A DNA stretch of 50,210 nt, from positions 1-50,210 of the forward strand of contig VGXC01000024.1 in assembly GCA_016873495.1 (NCBI GenBank), written 5' to 3'. Positions 32,844 through 41,921 of the stretch are shown piece by piece (position 1 is the first letter of the stretch; each line of letters opens with the position of its first letter). Under the pieces are notes generated by a model. That model had not been told where the DNA came from. It was given only the letters and a program-made list of their open reading frames with translations, and did not search any database. The stretch is from Nitrospira sp. Lineage in GTDB: Bacteria; Nitrospirota; Nitrospiria; Nitrospirales; Nitrospiraceae. Both the position numbers and the translations under genes were made by a program.

Positions 32844-35800
32844 TCATGATACCAGAATCGCGGCGACTTGGCTCCACGCGCCGGACGGCAGATACCGATA
32901 GAATACGCCTTCCTCCGGCTCCAGCGCCACCAGGTGGACCCATTCGTGATGATAATAATGCTGCAGGACCTCGTGCCGCGCGATCAGGGCCTCGATGCGC
33001 GCGCGCGGCGCCTCGATCACCGTCAATAAACGCATGGGTTCATGGTACGGCCGTTCGCCGTTCATCATCGTCTGCCAGGCCAATCCGAGCCGCAGATCGC
33101 TCCACGGCCCGGCCATGATGCCGATGCGCCCCACCACGTTATGGTAAATCTTGCTGCCGCCGCCGTAGACCTCGTTGTCCGAGGCCGAAAAATAATGCTC
33201 CATGTTGATCCATTGTGCCACGACCTGCGGGGCGGTCATCAAGACCTCCAGCAATCGGTTCGTCGGGTCCTCCCGATAATCGTAAGAGTGTAAAAAGACC
33301 CGCCCCTCGAGGTTGAGCGTTCGCGTGAGCGTCCGCCGGCCGATGACGAAGGCCGCGTTCCCCGACAGGCCCCACTCGGGCCGCACCTGGCTCCAGTCCG
33401 CGCTACGCTCGTGCACCGCCGCCGCCGCCCGTTCCGCCGTCAGGCAGGCCGGCAGGTCGGGGAGGCGGCCGCAGCGCTCCAGGCTGGTCCGGAGGCCGGC
33501 TTCCCGCAAATCCGCCTGCAGCCGCGCCACGTCGCCGGCGTGGGTGGCCGGCACGTCGTCCAGATCGAACAGCGTCGTCTCGTCCGTCGTGGTGTCCACC
33601 AGGCCGGCCAGAAAGTGCGTATCGGCGGGGACCGCCAGGCCGTATTTTGCCACCCGCTCCCGGACCTTCGGATTGTTCGCCATGCGGGCGAGCACGCGGG
33701 CATTGGGGCTGCCTTCGTTGCCGCCGCAGGCGCCGCAGTCCAGCGCCGCCTCGAAGGGATTGTTCTCCGACGTGCTGCCGTGGGCGCAGAAGAGGACCAG
33801 CCGCGCGAAATTGTTCGTCAGCCCCATCATGCGCAGCGCCGTGTCCACCGTCAGCGCCTGCTCGTCGAGTGTGAAGCCCGTCCGCGTGATGCGTTCCTTC
33901 TGCGCCGCCGTCCAGCGCCGGTCAATGCGGTGCTGCTTGCGCAGGATGTCCAGAAACGCGGCGAGGCGCTCGTCCGACAGGCCCAGCCGCCGGGCCGTCT
34001 CGCTCACGGCCGGTGCCGGCGCGCCGTTGCCGTCCAGCGCCTGCCGGCGCAGCGCCTCGACGAATTCCGGCGTCACGCGCGAGCCGTGCAGTCCGAGATG
34101 CTCGTGCAGGGCTTTCTGGATGACGGCGCCCTGCTCGTCCGCCAGCATCGCCTCCGTTTCGGCCGGGGCCAGCTTGTCCACCGTAATGCAGGTCTTGAGG
34201 GAGGGTACGATGAGCCGGCGCAGCCAGGCAGCGCCGCGGTGGTAAAGCGCCGGCAGCACGGTCTTGCCGATGATGGGCAGGCTGTAAAACCACCCCAGCG
34301 ACTCCACCATGACGTAGGGCGTGACCACGTTTTCCTTGAGATCGTGCAACAACGTGTGCCCGGCATGGAGCAGCTTGGCCCGCGACGCATGCTTGGAGAC
34401 GACCTGGTCGAGGAAGCTGCGCGGAATCTCGCGCACTTCGTTTTTGGCGCGCATGATCACCGGGAACTGCTCCGTGTCATGCTCCTTGCCCCAGGCCCGG
34501 TAGCGGATGAACACCGCGAAGAATCCGGCGAAGCCGTAAGTCTCGTGCGCGCCGACCGCCTCCAGATGGCGGCGGAACGGCTCCGACCGAACGTCGATGC
34601 AAAAAACCGACTGCGCCTGCGGGCGGGATCGCGCCACCTCTTGTCGGGCAGCCGGTTTCGACGAGGCTCCCGCACCGGCAAGCTGCCCCAGCAGGTGTTC
34701 CTGATAGCCGGCCTCGAAGGCCTTGAGCCAGACCGGGCCGTGGGCCGATTCCGGGAAGGTGTCCATCCATTGCGCGAGCACGGCGAGGTCCTTCGGCGCC
34801 GCCTCCATCACGACGGACTCGTTGAGATCCAGGCTCCGCGCCAGGGCCAGCAACCGCCGCGCCGCCGTCCGTTGCACGGCCCGGTCGTGGCGCGCGCCGA
34901 ATTCCGTCTGGTAATGATCGGCCAGCCATTGCCACTCGTTCCGCCCGCTCCGCGCGAGCCGGTCCACCTGCTCGGCATAGGTCGCCGGCAACCGGCCGGC
35001 CACCCGCTCCCGTCTCAGATAATAGGCCTGCGGCTGCTCCTGCATGTAGGCCATCACCGCCGGATACGTCCCGGCGATCCCCAGCGTCCTGCGGCAGGCC
35101 TGCTCGACCAGCTCCCGCACGTACCACAGGCGGACGGCGAGAAATTTCACCAACCCGACCGGGTTGGCCTTCTGCCATTCGTATTCCCGCTGATCGCCCC
35201 GCCACTTGATGAAGCCGGCCCAGCCGGGCAGGGCCGCCAGTTGGAGCGACAGATAGTCCTGTCGGAACTCGTGGGGAATCGCGAGGGCCGCCAGGCTGTC
35301 GAGCACCGCGTCTTCCGGATGCTCCGGCAGGCTGGCGATTTTCTCCCGGCTGTCTTCGATGCCGCTGAGCGACCATTCGTGCGCGGCGAGCGCTTTCCAC
35401 GCCCCATAGAAATCCTTCTCGCGGCCGGGCATGGGCCACGTGGCATGACCCTCGTCCAGAAACGCCTCGCACCATTTGATAAGCTCGCCGTTCACCTGTT
35501 CCACGATCTCGGTGTCCAGCGTCCGGTCGCACCATTTGGAGAGCGTCACGGAATGTCCCAACGAGGCCTGGTCCTCCCGCACGGCCGCGGCCATGCGCTC
35601 GTGCAGGGTCGGGCACGTCACGACGGAGGCCAGATAGCCGGCCAGATGCTCGATCAGCGGCTGGTCCGGTCCCTGTGCCAGCAGCGCATCGAACGGCTCC
35701 TCGACCGGTTCGCAGAGCCCATGCGTCAGACAGGCGCGCAGGACCTCGCCGTGCGACACGCGGCGTGAGCCCAGCATCACTTGCGCGTCGCGCACCAGCG

Positions 35801-36077
35801 GGGCCAGGGCCGCATCGAGATGTCGGGACGCGATCCGCCCCTCCCCGACATAGGTCCGGTAGGTCCGGCCCGGCAGATAGCCCTGTCCCCCCAGCAGGCG
35901 CCGGCCACGCTCCACCGTTTCGTCGAACCGGAGGTATTCGAGGCTGTGTAGCGGATTGTGATGCACGAAGGTCCGCATCGGCCAGTACTGGGCGATGACC
36001 TCGCTCGAGAGGCGGATCAAGCCGCGCAACTCCATCCGCTGCGTGTCGGTATAGGACGTGGCCTTCATCGGATCCAT
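32844..36077 (-). CDS. dabA: DabA inorganic-carbon transporter catalytic subunit (DUF2309)
   Basis: A 1077-residue soluble, membrane-associated subunit with a beta-carbonic-anhydrase-like zinc site. The conserved pieces are VFCIDVRSEPFRRHLEA (about residue 490, Cys and Asp) and FCAHGSTSENNPFEAALDCGACGG (about 762, His and Cys), which together give the Cys-Asp-His-Cys set known for DabA. With its membrane partner it turns entering CO2 into bicarbonate in one direction, powered by a cation gradient. The start at 36077 (MDPMKATS) has GGGAGG six bases upstream and overlaps the NuoM-like stop by 13 bases. The length is at the long end for the family. It feeds carbon fixation in an autotroph. Confidence 0.95.
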   Translation of the reverse strand: MDPMKATSYTDTQRMELRGLIRLSSEVIAQYWPMRTFVHHNPLHSLEYLRFDETVERGRRLLGGQGYLPGRTYRTYVGEGRIASRHLDAALAPLVRDAQVMLGSRRVSHGEVLRACLTHGLCEPVEEPFDALLAQGPDQPLIEHLAGYLASVVTCPTLHERMAAAVREDQASLGHSVTLSKWCDRTLDTEIVEQVNGELIKWCEAFLDEGHATWPMPGREKDFYGAWKALAAHEWSLSGIEDSREKIASLPEHPEDAVLDSLAALAIPHEFRQDYLSLQLAALPGWAGFIKWRGDQREYEWQKANPVGLVKFLAVRLWYVRELVEQACRRTLGIAGTYPAVMAYMQEQPQAYYLRRERVAGRLPATYAEQVDRLARSGRNEWQWLADHYQTEFGARHDRAVQRTAARRLLALARSLDLNESVVMEAAPKDLAVLAQWMDTFPESAHGPVWLKAFEAGYQEHLLGQLAGAGASSKPAARQEVARSRPQAQSVFCIDVRSEPFRRHLEAVGAHETYGFAGFFAVFIRYRAWGKEHDTEQFPVIMRAKNEVREIPRSFLDQVVSKHASRAKLLHAGHTLLHDLKENVVTPYVMVESLGWFYSLPIIGKTVLPALYHRGAAWLRRLIVPSLKTCITVDKLAPAETEAMLADEQGAVIQKALHEHLGLHGSRVTPEFVEALRRQALDGNGAPAPAVSETARRLGLSDERLAAFLDILRKQHRIDRRWTAAQKERITRTGFTLDEQALTVDTALRMMGLTNNFARLVLFCAHGSTSENNPFEAALDCGACGGNEGSPNARVLARMANNPKVRERVAKYGLAVPADTHFLAGLVDTTTDETTLFDLDDVPATHAGDVARLQADLREAGLRTSLERCGRLPDLPACLTAERAAAAVHERSADWSQVRPEWGLSGNAAFVIGRRTLTRTLNLEGRVFLHSYDYREDPTNRLLEVLMTAPQVVAQWINMEHYFSASDNEVYGGGSKIYHNVVGRIGIMAGPWSDLRLGLAWQTMMNGERPYHEPMRLLTVIEAPRARIEALIARHEVLQHYYHHEWVHLVALEPEEGVFYRYLPSGAWSQVAAILVS

Positions 36078-37357
36078 GCGTCGCCTCCCGCCACCTGGGC
36101 CGGCGACGCCGGCGCGCCGGGCTGAAAGACGCGGGCCGGCGCCAGGCCCAGGGCGAACAGGATGAGCATCAGCGCCAGCAGCGCGGCGAACTCGGTCCGG
36201 CCGAGATCCTCGTACCGCAAATCCGGCCGGTGCCGGCCAAAGAGCAGCCGCTGCAGCAGACCAAGGTAATACCAGGAGGCTGTGAGCCAAACGAGCACGA
36301 TGACCGCCAGCGCGCCGGACAGCGGCAGCCCCGGCGTCAGCAACAACCCCATGAATCCAGCGAAGACGCCGAAGGGCGGCAGCCCCAGGGCTGCCAGCGC
36401 GAGCAGCGCGAAGAGCACGGCAAAGCGGGGCATAGGCTGGGCCAGTCCCCGGATTGCGCGCAGATCCATGTCGCCATAGCGGGCCCTGATCGCATACCAG
36501 GCCTGCAGCAATCCATTGGTGGCGAGACCGACGGCCGCCAGATACAGCACCGCCTGCGGCGGCGCGGTCCGCATCGTCGCGACATACCACCACAGCATGG
36601 AAAAGAACGACAGGTTGGCATAGGCCAGCAGCGCGCGGACGCGGGGTTGGGCCAGCGCTTTCAACGCGCCATAGACCGCGCCCACAAGCCCCAGCCACGG
36701 CAGCGCGTCACGCGCCGAGTCCGGCAGATGCGGGAACACCGCCAGCAGACCGTGAAACCCGAGTACGGGCAGCAGGCAGGCCAGAAAGGCGGGCAGATTC
36801 CCCGGCAGCCCCGCCAGCGCCGCGACGTACCCAGCGTGCACGGGAGCCAGCGGCAGCAGCATCGCGTAGACAGCCAGCACGGCCACAGCGGACACCGGCG
36901 GCGCCGCCACCAGTCCCAGGACGAGGCAGACCACCCCGCATGCGTAGATCCCGATGCCCTGCCACAGGTGGGAAACGGACAACGCGCGATAGCGGTAGAG
37001 CAGCGCCACCAGCACGATCAGGAGCAGCGCCGAGAGAATGAGCCCCATGCCGTCCTGGGCGGTCAGCATGCTCAGGCCTAGGCCCAGGAGCAACAGCGTC
37101 AGAATCCAGGCGGCGCGGTTGTCTTCGTGCGCGGGCTGTCCCAGCAGCGAGAGGCACGCGGCGATCGGCAGCAGCATCGGCAGAGACACGCCCGCCGCGG
37201 CGCCGGACGACGCCACGAGCAGCGCTAGGCTTGCGAGGGACACACCCACCGCCAAGACTTTCAATGCCGCCGGCTTGGACCAGACCGCGAACCCCGCCAC
37301 GGCTCCCGCCACGGAAACCGCCGCCGGCAGCCAGAGCGACAGCCCCTCCGCCATCAC
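36065..37357 (-). CDS. NuoM/MrpD-like antiporter subunit of the carbon-uptake operon
   Basis: A 430-residue membrane protein with about 13-14 helices of the proton-antiporter family (NuoM/NuoN/MrpD). Examples are LALLVASSGAAAGVSLPMLLP, GLILSALLLIVLVALLYRY and RFAVLFALLALAALGLPPFGVFAGF, the last being the typical G-x-P-P-x-x-x-F-x-x-K/G region. It is shorter than NuoM (about 500). It lies between the NuoL-like gene (ATGA overlap at 37354) and dabA (13-base overlap), so it is certainly part of this operon. DAB systems are usually described with one antiporter-like subunit; here there are two. Confidence 0.85.
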   Translation of the reverse strand: MMAEGLSLWLPAAVSVAGAVAGFAVWSKPAALKVLAVGVSLASLALLVASSGAAAGVSLPMLLPIAACLSLLGQPAHEDNRAAWILTLLLLGLGLSMLTAQDGMGLILSALLLIVLVALLYRYRALSVSHLWQGIGIYACGVVCLVLGLVAAPPVSAVAVLAVYAMLLPLAPVHAGYVAALAGLPGNLPAFLACLLPVLGFHGLLAVFPHLPDSARDALPWLGLVGAVYGALKALAQPRVRALLAYANLSFFSMLWWYVATMRTAPPQAVLYLAAVGLATNGLLQAWYAIRARYGDMDLRAIRGLAQPMPRFAVLFALLALAALGLPPFGVFAGFMGLLLTPGLPLSGALAVIVLVWLTASWYYLGLLQRLLFGRHRPDLRYEDLGRTEFAALLALMLILFALGLAPARVFQPGAPASPAQVAGGDAWIR

Positions 37358-39060
37358 CGCGACCCTCCAAACGAATGCTTGTCCAAACCGTGGGCCACCC
37401 GCATGATCCCCCGGCCGAGCCGGTCGTGCAGCGCGTCAATATACAGCCGGTTCATGAGCAGCACATAGAGGCGGACCCGCAGCGCCTGCACCCAGGCCGG
37501 CAGCGGCATCGCCCGCCCGTGGGCCTGCGCATAGAGGTAGACCCAGCTCAGGACGGTCAGCAGCGTCGTCCCGACCACCAGGCCGTCGAACAACGGGCCG
37601 GGCAGCGCCGCTGCCTGGAAGTAGCGGGTGACCGTGGCCGGGTCAGGATACAGGAAATGCGTGAAGGCCTCCGCGGCGAACAGATAGGTGAAGACCACGA
37701 AGAGCAGCGTGGACAACATTGCGACCGATACCTTCCACGAGGCGACGGCGCGCAAACGCGTCAGCGTCAGGATGGCCTGCGAGGAGGTCACCCAGATGAA
37801 GAACAGGAAAATGACCGTCCCTTGCGTATCCCAGAGGGGAATGCGCAACACGCCGTGGGTCAACAACAAAATGACCAGCGGGATGAGGAGCGACGTCAGC
37901 ATGCCCGTGAGCCAGGTCAGGCGGGACAGTTCGGGCGCTTCCGTATCATGCGTGTTGTGGGGGAAGGTCGGCTCCTGACGCACTTTGTGAATCACGTTCC
38001 CGCAATTTAGAAAGACGGTGCCCTTAAAGATGCCGTGCGCGATGAGGTGGAACACCGCCAGTGCGAAGGCCCCCAAGCCACATTCCATGATCATATAGCC
38101 CATCTGGCCAATGGTCGAAAAGCCGAGCGTCTTCTTGATGTCGTTCTGCACCAGCATCATCGACGCGCCCAGCACGGCCGTGAGCATCCCGACGGCGAAC
38201 ACGACGTGCAGCGTCGTCGGGCTCAATCCATAGAGCGGCGCCAGCCGGTTCAGCAAAAACCCGCCCGCGTTGATGATCCCGGCGTGCAGCATGGCGTGAA
38301 CCGGCGTGGGTGCGTAGAGGGACCCCGGAAGCCAGATATGCATGGGTAACTGGGCCGACTTTCCCATCGCCCCGATGAAAATCAGCAGCGTGACGGCCGT
38401 GGCGCCGCTGATCTCCAGTCCCGGCAGAGGCGACAGGACGACCGGCACGGCCGCCGCCCGCTCGAACAGCTCCTGGAATTCCACCGTGCCATAGAGGGCA
38501 TGGGCCATCACGATACCCATGAGAAAGGCCATGTCTGCCGCGCGCAGGAGGGTGAAGGTCTTGAAGGCGCCGTTGAGCGTGGCTTGGTGCGTGCGATTGT
38601 GCGAAAGCAGGTACAGGAGCCAGGACAGCACCTGCCAGAACACGAACAGCATGAGCAGATTCGCGCTGGACACCATGCAGAGGAGCACGAAGGTCGTAAA
38701 GGCGATGAGCCCGAGGTACCAATGGTAACCACGATCCTGGTGCATGTGGCCTGTGGAATAGAGATAGATGAGCGTACCGACCAGCGAAATCAGCGTCATC
38801 ATCACCGCGCTGAGCCGGTCGAAATAGAAACCCACCGGCAGCGCCAGTCCGCCGGCCCCCGGCTCGTAGAACCGCACACTGACCGGGCCCTGCGTGGATA
38901 CCGCCAGCAACGTCAATACCGTCCCCGCACAGGCCGCGACAATCGGCAGCGCGCCGATCCAGGCCTGCCGTTCGCGCAGGCGAGATCCGGCCACCCAGAT
39001 GAACAGGGCAGCCGCCAGCGGGAACAGCGGAACAAGAATCATGAACGACATGCCCGACAT
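37354..39060 (-). CDS. dabB: DabB-type NuoL/MrpA-like membrane subunit
   Basis: A 568-residue membrane protein of the proton-conducting antiporter family, with about 14-16 helices. It has the core sequence FIGAMGKSAQLPMHIWLPGSLYAPTPVHAMLHAG (split here: GKSAQLPMHIWLP and PTPVHAMLHAGIINAGG), as in NuoL and DabB. The conserved Lys, Glu/Asp and His of the proton path are present. The start at 39060 is preceded by GGAG six bases upstream. It is the first gene of a four-gene operon ending with the PII-like gene. Its leader contains a terminator-like hairpin ending only about 20 bases before the start. Confidence 0.9.
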   Translation of the reverse strand: MSGMSFMILVPLFPLAAALFIWVAGSRLRERQAWIGALPIVAACAGTVLTLLAVSTQGPVSVRFYEPGAGGLALPVGFYFDRLSAVMMTLISLVGTLIYLYSTGHMHQDRGYHWYLGLIAFTTFVLLCMVSSANLLMLFVFWQVLSWLLYLLSHNRTHQATLNGAFKTFTLLRAADMAFLMGIVMAHALYGTVEFQELFERAAAVPVVLSPLPGLEISGATAVTLLIFIGAMGKSAQLPMHIWLPGSLYAPTPVHAMLHAGIINAGGFLLNRLAPLYGLSPTTLHVVFAVGMLTAVLGASMMLVQNDIKKTLGFSTIGQMGYMIMECGLGAFALAVFHLIAHGIFKGTVFLNCGNVIHKVRQEPTFPHNTHDTEAPELSRLTWLTGMLTSLLIPLVILLLTHGVLRIPLWDTQGTVIFLFFIWVTSSQAILTLTRLRAVASWKVSVAMLSTLLFVVFTYLFAAEAFTHFLYPDPATVTRYFQAAALPGPLFDGLVVGTTLLTVLSWVYLYAQAHGRAMPLPAWVQALRVRLYVLLMNRLYIDALHDRLGRGIMRVAHGLDKHSFGGSR

Positions 39061-39079
39061 GAGCTTCTCCGCACGCAAC

Positions 39080-39128
39080 AAAAAAGCCAGCCGACGCCCT
39101 GGCAGAATCCAGGGGCGTCCGCTGGCTT
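39080..39128 (-). terminator. Leader terminator/attenuator before dabB
   Basis: On the minus strand a 19/20-base stem (39128-39109 with 39102-39084; AAGCCAGC...GCTGGCTT and CGCCCCTGG...CCAGGGCG) has a 6-base loop and is followed at once by six T residues (39085-39080). No minus-strand gene lies upstream, so it can only act on the dab transcript itself, about 20 bases before the dabB start. Confidence 0.65.
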
Positions 39129-39356
39129 GTACTGCGGCCGACCTCCTACAAAAAAAGAAGGAAGCCGGCTACCCTACTGCCGTAATCGTTGAACTCTATC
39201 GAGCATGGGTCCGCTTATCTGGCGTGACAGGACGGCGGCCCCACCGTTTGCAATTCTTCGAGCCGGTGTCATACCATAGCGAGTCGGAATGCACAACCTG
39301 CCATTAGGCTCAACAGCGGTGGGTCTTTTGGGTCAAGCCATGGGACATGAGGGCCA
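39129..39356. other. Divergent leader/promoter region of dab operon and DUF2294 gene
   Basis: This is the rest of a 296-base gap. On the minus strand a T-rich segment (39150-39165) and a TAGGAGGT (39148-39141) not followed by a normal start codon lie in the leader. A weak promoter TTGTGC-17-TATGAC is seen near 39296-39268. I recognise no known riboswitch. Confidence 0.3.
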
Positions 39357-39728
39357 GTGAAAATCGGACAGACGAAAGGCGAAGCGGAGAGCGCCATTCG
39401 CAACGCCATTATCAAATTCGAGCAAGAATTCATGGGCCGGGGGCCGGAGGACGTGCGGGCCTTCATCATCAAAGACATCGTACTGGTTCGCCTGAAAGGG
39501 GTTCTGACGCCGGCCGAACGGCAGCTCGCCAAGACGGCCGAAGGCATCGAGATGGTGCGGCGGCTGCGGCAGAATCTGATTGCGCAAGGGCGGGAGAAGC
39601 TCAGTCAGCAGGTAGATGACATCGCCGGCGCCAAAACGATCGGCCTGTTTACCGACATCGACACCCAGATCGGCGAACGGATGATCGTCTTTACCCTGGA
39701 CCGCGATATCGAATCTACGTTCTCATAG
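39357..39728 (+). CDS. DUF2294 family protein
   Basis: A 123-residue cytoplasmic protein. The segments KFEQEFMGRGPEDVRAFIIKD, IVLVRLKGVLTPAERQLAKT and GLFTDIDTQIGERMIVFTLD match DUF2294 (E-F-x-G-R-G-P-E, L-K-G-x-L-T-x-A-E and H/F-T-D-I). The family's role is unknown; members are small and occur next to carbon or one-carbon metabolism genes. It starts at GTG 39357 with GAGGG just upstream. It is divergent from the dab operon and may share its regulatory region, so a link to inorganic-carbon status is possible. Confidence 0.8.
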   Translation: MKIGQTKGEAESAIRNAIIKFEQEFMGRGPEDVRAFIIKDIVLVRLKGVLTPAERQLAKTAEGIEMVRRLRQNLIAQGREKLSQQVDDIAGAKTIGLFTDIDTQIGERMIVFTLDRDIESTFS

Positions 39729-39743
39729 CCCCGTCGCATTTGC

Positions 39744-40730
39744 CTACGCGTAGCCCTGGTCACGGAACCAGCGCACGGCCTTTTCCAGCGCCACTTCCAC
39801 AGGAATCTGCGGTTGGCCCAATTCCCTCGCCGCCTTGCTGCAATCGTAATGCATCTTGTACTTGGCCATCTTGACCCCCTCCAAGGGAATGCGGGGGGCT
39901 TGGTGCGTGATGTGGTCGGTCAGCCACTGGTTGGCGTAGGCCAGCGGCAGAATGGCCATCCGGGGCAGTTTGATCCTCGGCGCCGGGACCCCGCTCAGGC
40001 GGCTGAGAATCTCGAAGATCTCCTTCAACATCAGGTTCTGGTTGCCCAGGATGTAGCGTTCGCCCAGGCGCCCCCGCTCCATGGCGTGGATATGGCCCGC
40101 CGCCACGTCCTCCACGTCGATTAGGTTCATGCCGGTTTCGATGTAAGCCGGCATGCGGCCTTTCATGAAATCCACGATCATCTGGCCGGTGGGAGTCGGC
40201 TTGATGTCCCGCTCGCCGACGGGGGCCGAGGGGTTGACGATGACCACCGGCAGGCCTTCGCGCGCCAGCTTCAGCACTTCCTGCTCGGCCAGGTACTTGG
40301 ACCGTTTATAGTCTCCGGCCATCTGGGCCAGCGACACCGGCGTCTCTTCCGTGCCGAGGCCGCCGCCCTCAGGCAGCCCGATCGCGCCGATGGTGCTCGT
40401 ATAGACGATGCGCGCCGTGCCGGCGGAGCGGGCCGCTTCCATGAGGGTGCGGGTGCCGGTCACATTGATGTCGTAAAAGACGCGAGGATCTTGAGCCCAG
40501 AGAGCATAGTGGGCGGCGACGTGGTAGAGCTGCTGGCAGCCGGTCAGGGCGCGGCGAAGCGAGGCCGGGTCGCGCAAATCCCCCGGGGCCCGTTCGACGT
40601 TCAAACCGTCCAGGTTGCGAAGGTCGCTCTCGGGCCGGACCAGCACCCGCACCTCCGTGCCGGATGCCGCGACCGAACGGGCGACGGCTGCGCCCACGAA
40701 TCCTGTCGCGCCGGTGACGAGAGCTTTCAT
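39744..40730 (-). CDS. hpnA: HpnA, hopanoid-associated sugar epimerase
   Basis: A 328-residue NAD(P)-dependent short-chain epimerase/dehydratase. The Rossmann motif GATGFVGAA sits at about residues 6-14. The catalytic Y-x-x-x-K is in GDYKRSKYLAE, with a preceding Ser/Thr in YTSTIGAIG. INVTGTRTLMEAA, PSAPVGERDIKPTPTGQMIV and GRYIL-like GERYILGNQNLML match HpnA of hopanoid clusters, which is thought to act on the polyol head group. The start is ATG 40730. It is co-oriented with, and 89 bases from, the FPP synthase gene, a precursor supplier for hopanoids. No squalene cyclase is in the window. Confidence 0.9.
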   Translation of the reverse strand: MKALVTGATGFVGAAVARSVAASGTEVRVLVRPESDLRNLDGLNVERAPGDLRDPASLRRALTGCQQLYHVAAHYALWAQDPRVFYDINVTGTRTLMEAARSAGTARIVYTSTIGAIGLPEGGGLGTEETPVSLAQMAGDYKRSKYLAEQEVLKLAREGLPVVIVNPSAPVGERDIKPTPTGQMIVDFMKGRMPAYIETGMNLIDVEDVAAGHIHAMERGRLGERYILGNQNLMLKEIFEILSRLSGVPAPRIKLPRMAILPLAYANQWLTDHITHQAPRIPLEGVKMAKYKMHYDCSKAARELGQPQIPVEVALEKAVRWFRDQGYA

Positions 40731-40752
40731 AGGCAAGAGCGTATGGCGAATG

Positions 40753-40809
40753 GCTGATGGCGTATAGCAGGGAGCCGGACTATCAGACTCTTAGCCATAA
40801 GCTATCAGC
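40753..40809. repeat. Imperfect inverted repeat between ispA and hpnA
   Basis: GCTGATGGCGTATAGC (40753-40768) and GCCATAAGCTATCAGC (40794-40809) are inverted repeats matching at 13 of 16 positions. This would be a hairpin in the ispA-hpnA transcript. It resembles the short 'atggctgatagc' intergenic repeats common in these genomes; no T-run. Confidence 0.4.
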
Positions 40810-40819
40810 AATAAGCTCT

Positions 40820-41710
40820 TCAGTTGCGCCGCGCCGTGATGTAGCGGGCGATCTCGCGGAGCGGGGCGGCGCTCGGTCCGAATCCGTCGAGATGCGCGAT
40901 CGCGCGGTCCCGTACCTGGTCCGCCAGGGCCTTGGCTCCGTCCACCCCATAGAATGTCGGGTAGGTCTTCTTGCCCCGCTGGGCGTCGGTGTTGGCGTTC
41001 TTGCCGAGTTCTTCGCGCGTGCCGGTCACGTTCAGCACGTCGTCCGCGATCTGAAAGGCCAGCCCGATGTCCTCGGCATAGCCGGTCAGCCGGCCCAGTT
41101 GTTCGTCGGTGGCGTCGGCAACGATGGCGCCCATCCGAACCGCAGCGCGAATGAGCATGCCGGTCTTGTGTTTGTGGATGTTCTGCAGCGTGACGAGGTC
41201 GATGTCCCTATTCTCGGCCTGGATGTCCAATACCTGCCCTCCGACCATGCCGAGGTTGCCGGAGCCGACGGCCAGTTCGTAGATGAGCTGGACCTGGCGG
41301 GCCGGGGCCAGGCCGTCCAACAAGTCGCGCCGGCTGCACAGTTCGAAGGCGAGGGTCAGCAGCGCGTCCCCGGCGAGGATCGCCATGGCCTCGCCGTAGA
41401 CCTTGTGGTTGGTCAGCTTGCCGCGCCGGTAGTCGTCGTTGTCCATGGCGGGCAGGTCGTCGTGGATCAGGGAGTAGGTATGGATCAATTCGAGCGAGGA
41501 GGCGATGGGGAGGGTGGCCGGCACCAAGGGCCCGATGGCCTCCGCCGCCGCGATCGCCAGAATCGGCCTGACCCGCTTGCCGCCCGCAAAGAGGCTGTAC
41601 CGGATACTCTCGTGCAGGGTCGTCGGAGGGGTCTTGGCGTCGGGAATGACCTCCTCGAGAAAACGGTCCACCGCCTCGCGCTTCTGCTCCAAGTATTCGC
41701 GAATGTTCAT
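40820..41710 (-). CDS. ispA: Polyprenyl (farnesyl/geranylgeranyl) diphosphate synthase
   Basis: A 296-residue trans-prenyltransferase that condenses isopentenyl diphosphate with allylic primers, supplying hopanoids, carotenoids and quinones. The first Asp-rich motif is DDLPAMD (residues 84-90), followed by NDDYRRGKLTNHKVYGE. The second reads DDVLN (about 225), where most FPP synthases have D-D-x-x-D. GGKRVRP at 43-49 binds the diphosphate. Product length cannot be read with certainty. It is a cytoplasmic enzyme, upstream of hpnA on the same strand. Confidence 0.92.
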   Translation of the reverse strand: MNIREYLEQKREAVDRFLEEVIPDAKTPPTTLHESIRYSLFAGGKRVRPILAIAAAEAIGPLVPATLPIASSLELIHTYSLIHDDLPAMDNDDYRRGKLTNHKVYGEAMAILAGDALLTLAFELCSRRDLLDGLAPARQVQLIYELAVGSGNLGMVGGQVLDIQAENRDIDLVTLQNIHKHKTGMLIRAAVRMGAIVADATDEQLGRLTGYAEDIGLAFQIADDVLNVTGTREELGKNANTDAQRGKKTYPTFYGVDGAKALADQVRDRAIAHLDGFGPSAAPLREIARYITARRN

Positions 41711-41886
41711 GAAGGGGAAGGGCTCCGGGCTGATGACTGAAAATTCACGGCTAGGCTTTTACGAGGCGAGAGAGTAACAAATGGTTTCGCGGGGTGTCAA
41801 ACGATTGGAGAAGGCGAGGGACGCGAGGCTTGAGGCAAAAAGGGAGAAGCTTTGAGCCGGATATTCCTGACCGTGCCCATTGCCGC

Positions 41887-41915
41887 TTGCCTCTCGCCTC
41901 ACGCGTCGGTATACT
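41887..41915 (+). promoter_or_regulatory. Promoter TTGCCT-17-TATACT, apparently leaderless
   Basis: TTGCCT (41887-41892), 17 bases and TATACT (41910-41915). The predicted transcript start falls on or next to the A of the ATG at 41922, and no ribosome binding site is present. A leaderless message is likely. Confidence 0.5.
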
Positions 41916-41921
41916 GCCGCC

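Noticed and set aside
33411-35768. A 785-codon open frame opposite dabA
   Set aside because: It lies wholly over dabA, which has conserved zinc-site motifs. The shadow is rich in Arg/Gln/His/Leu, as expected of antisense reading.
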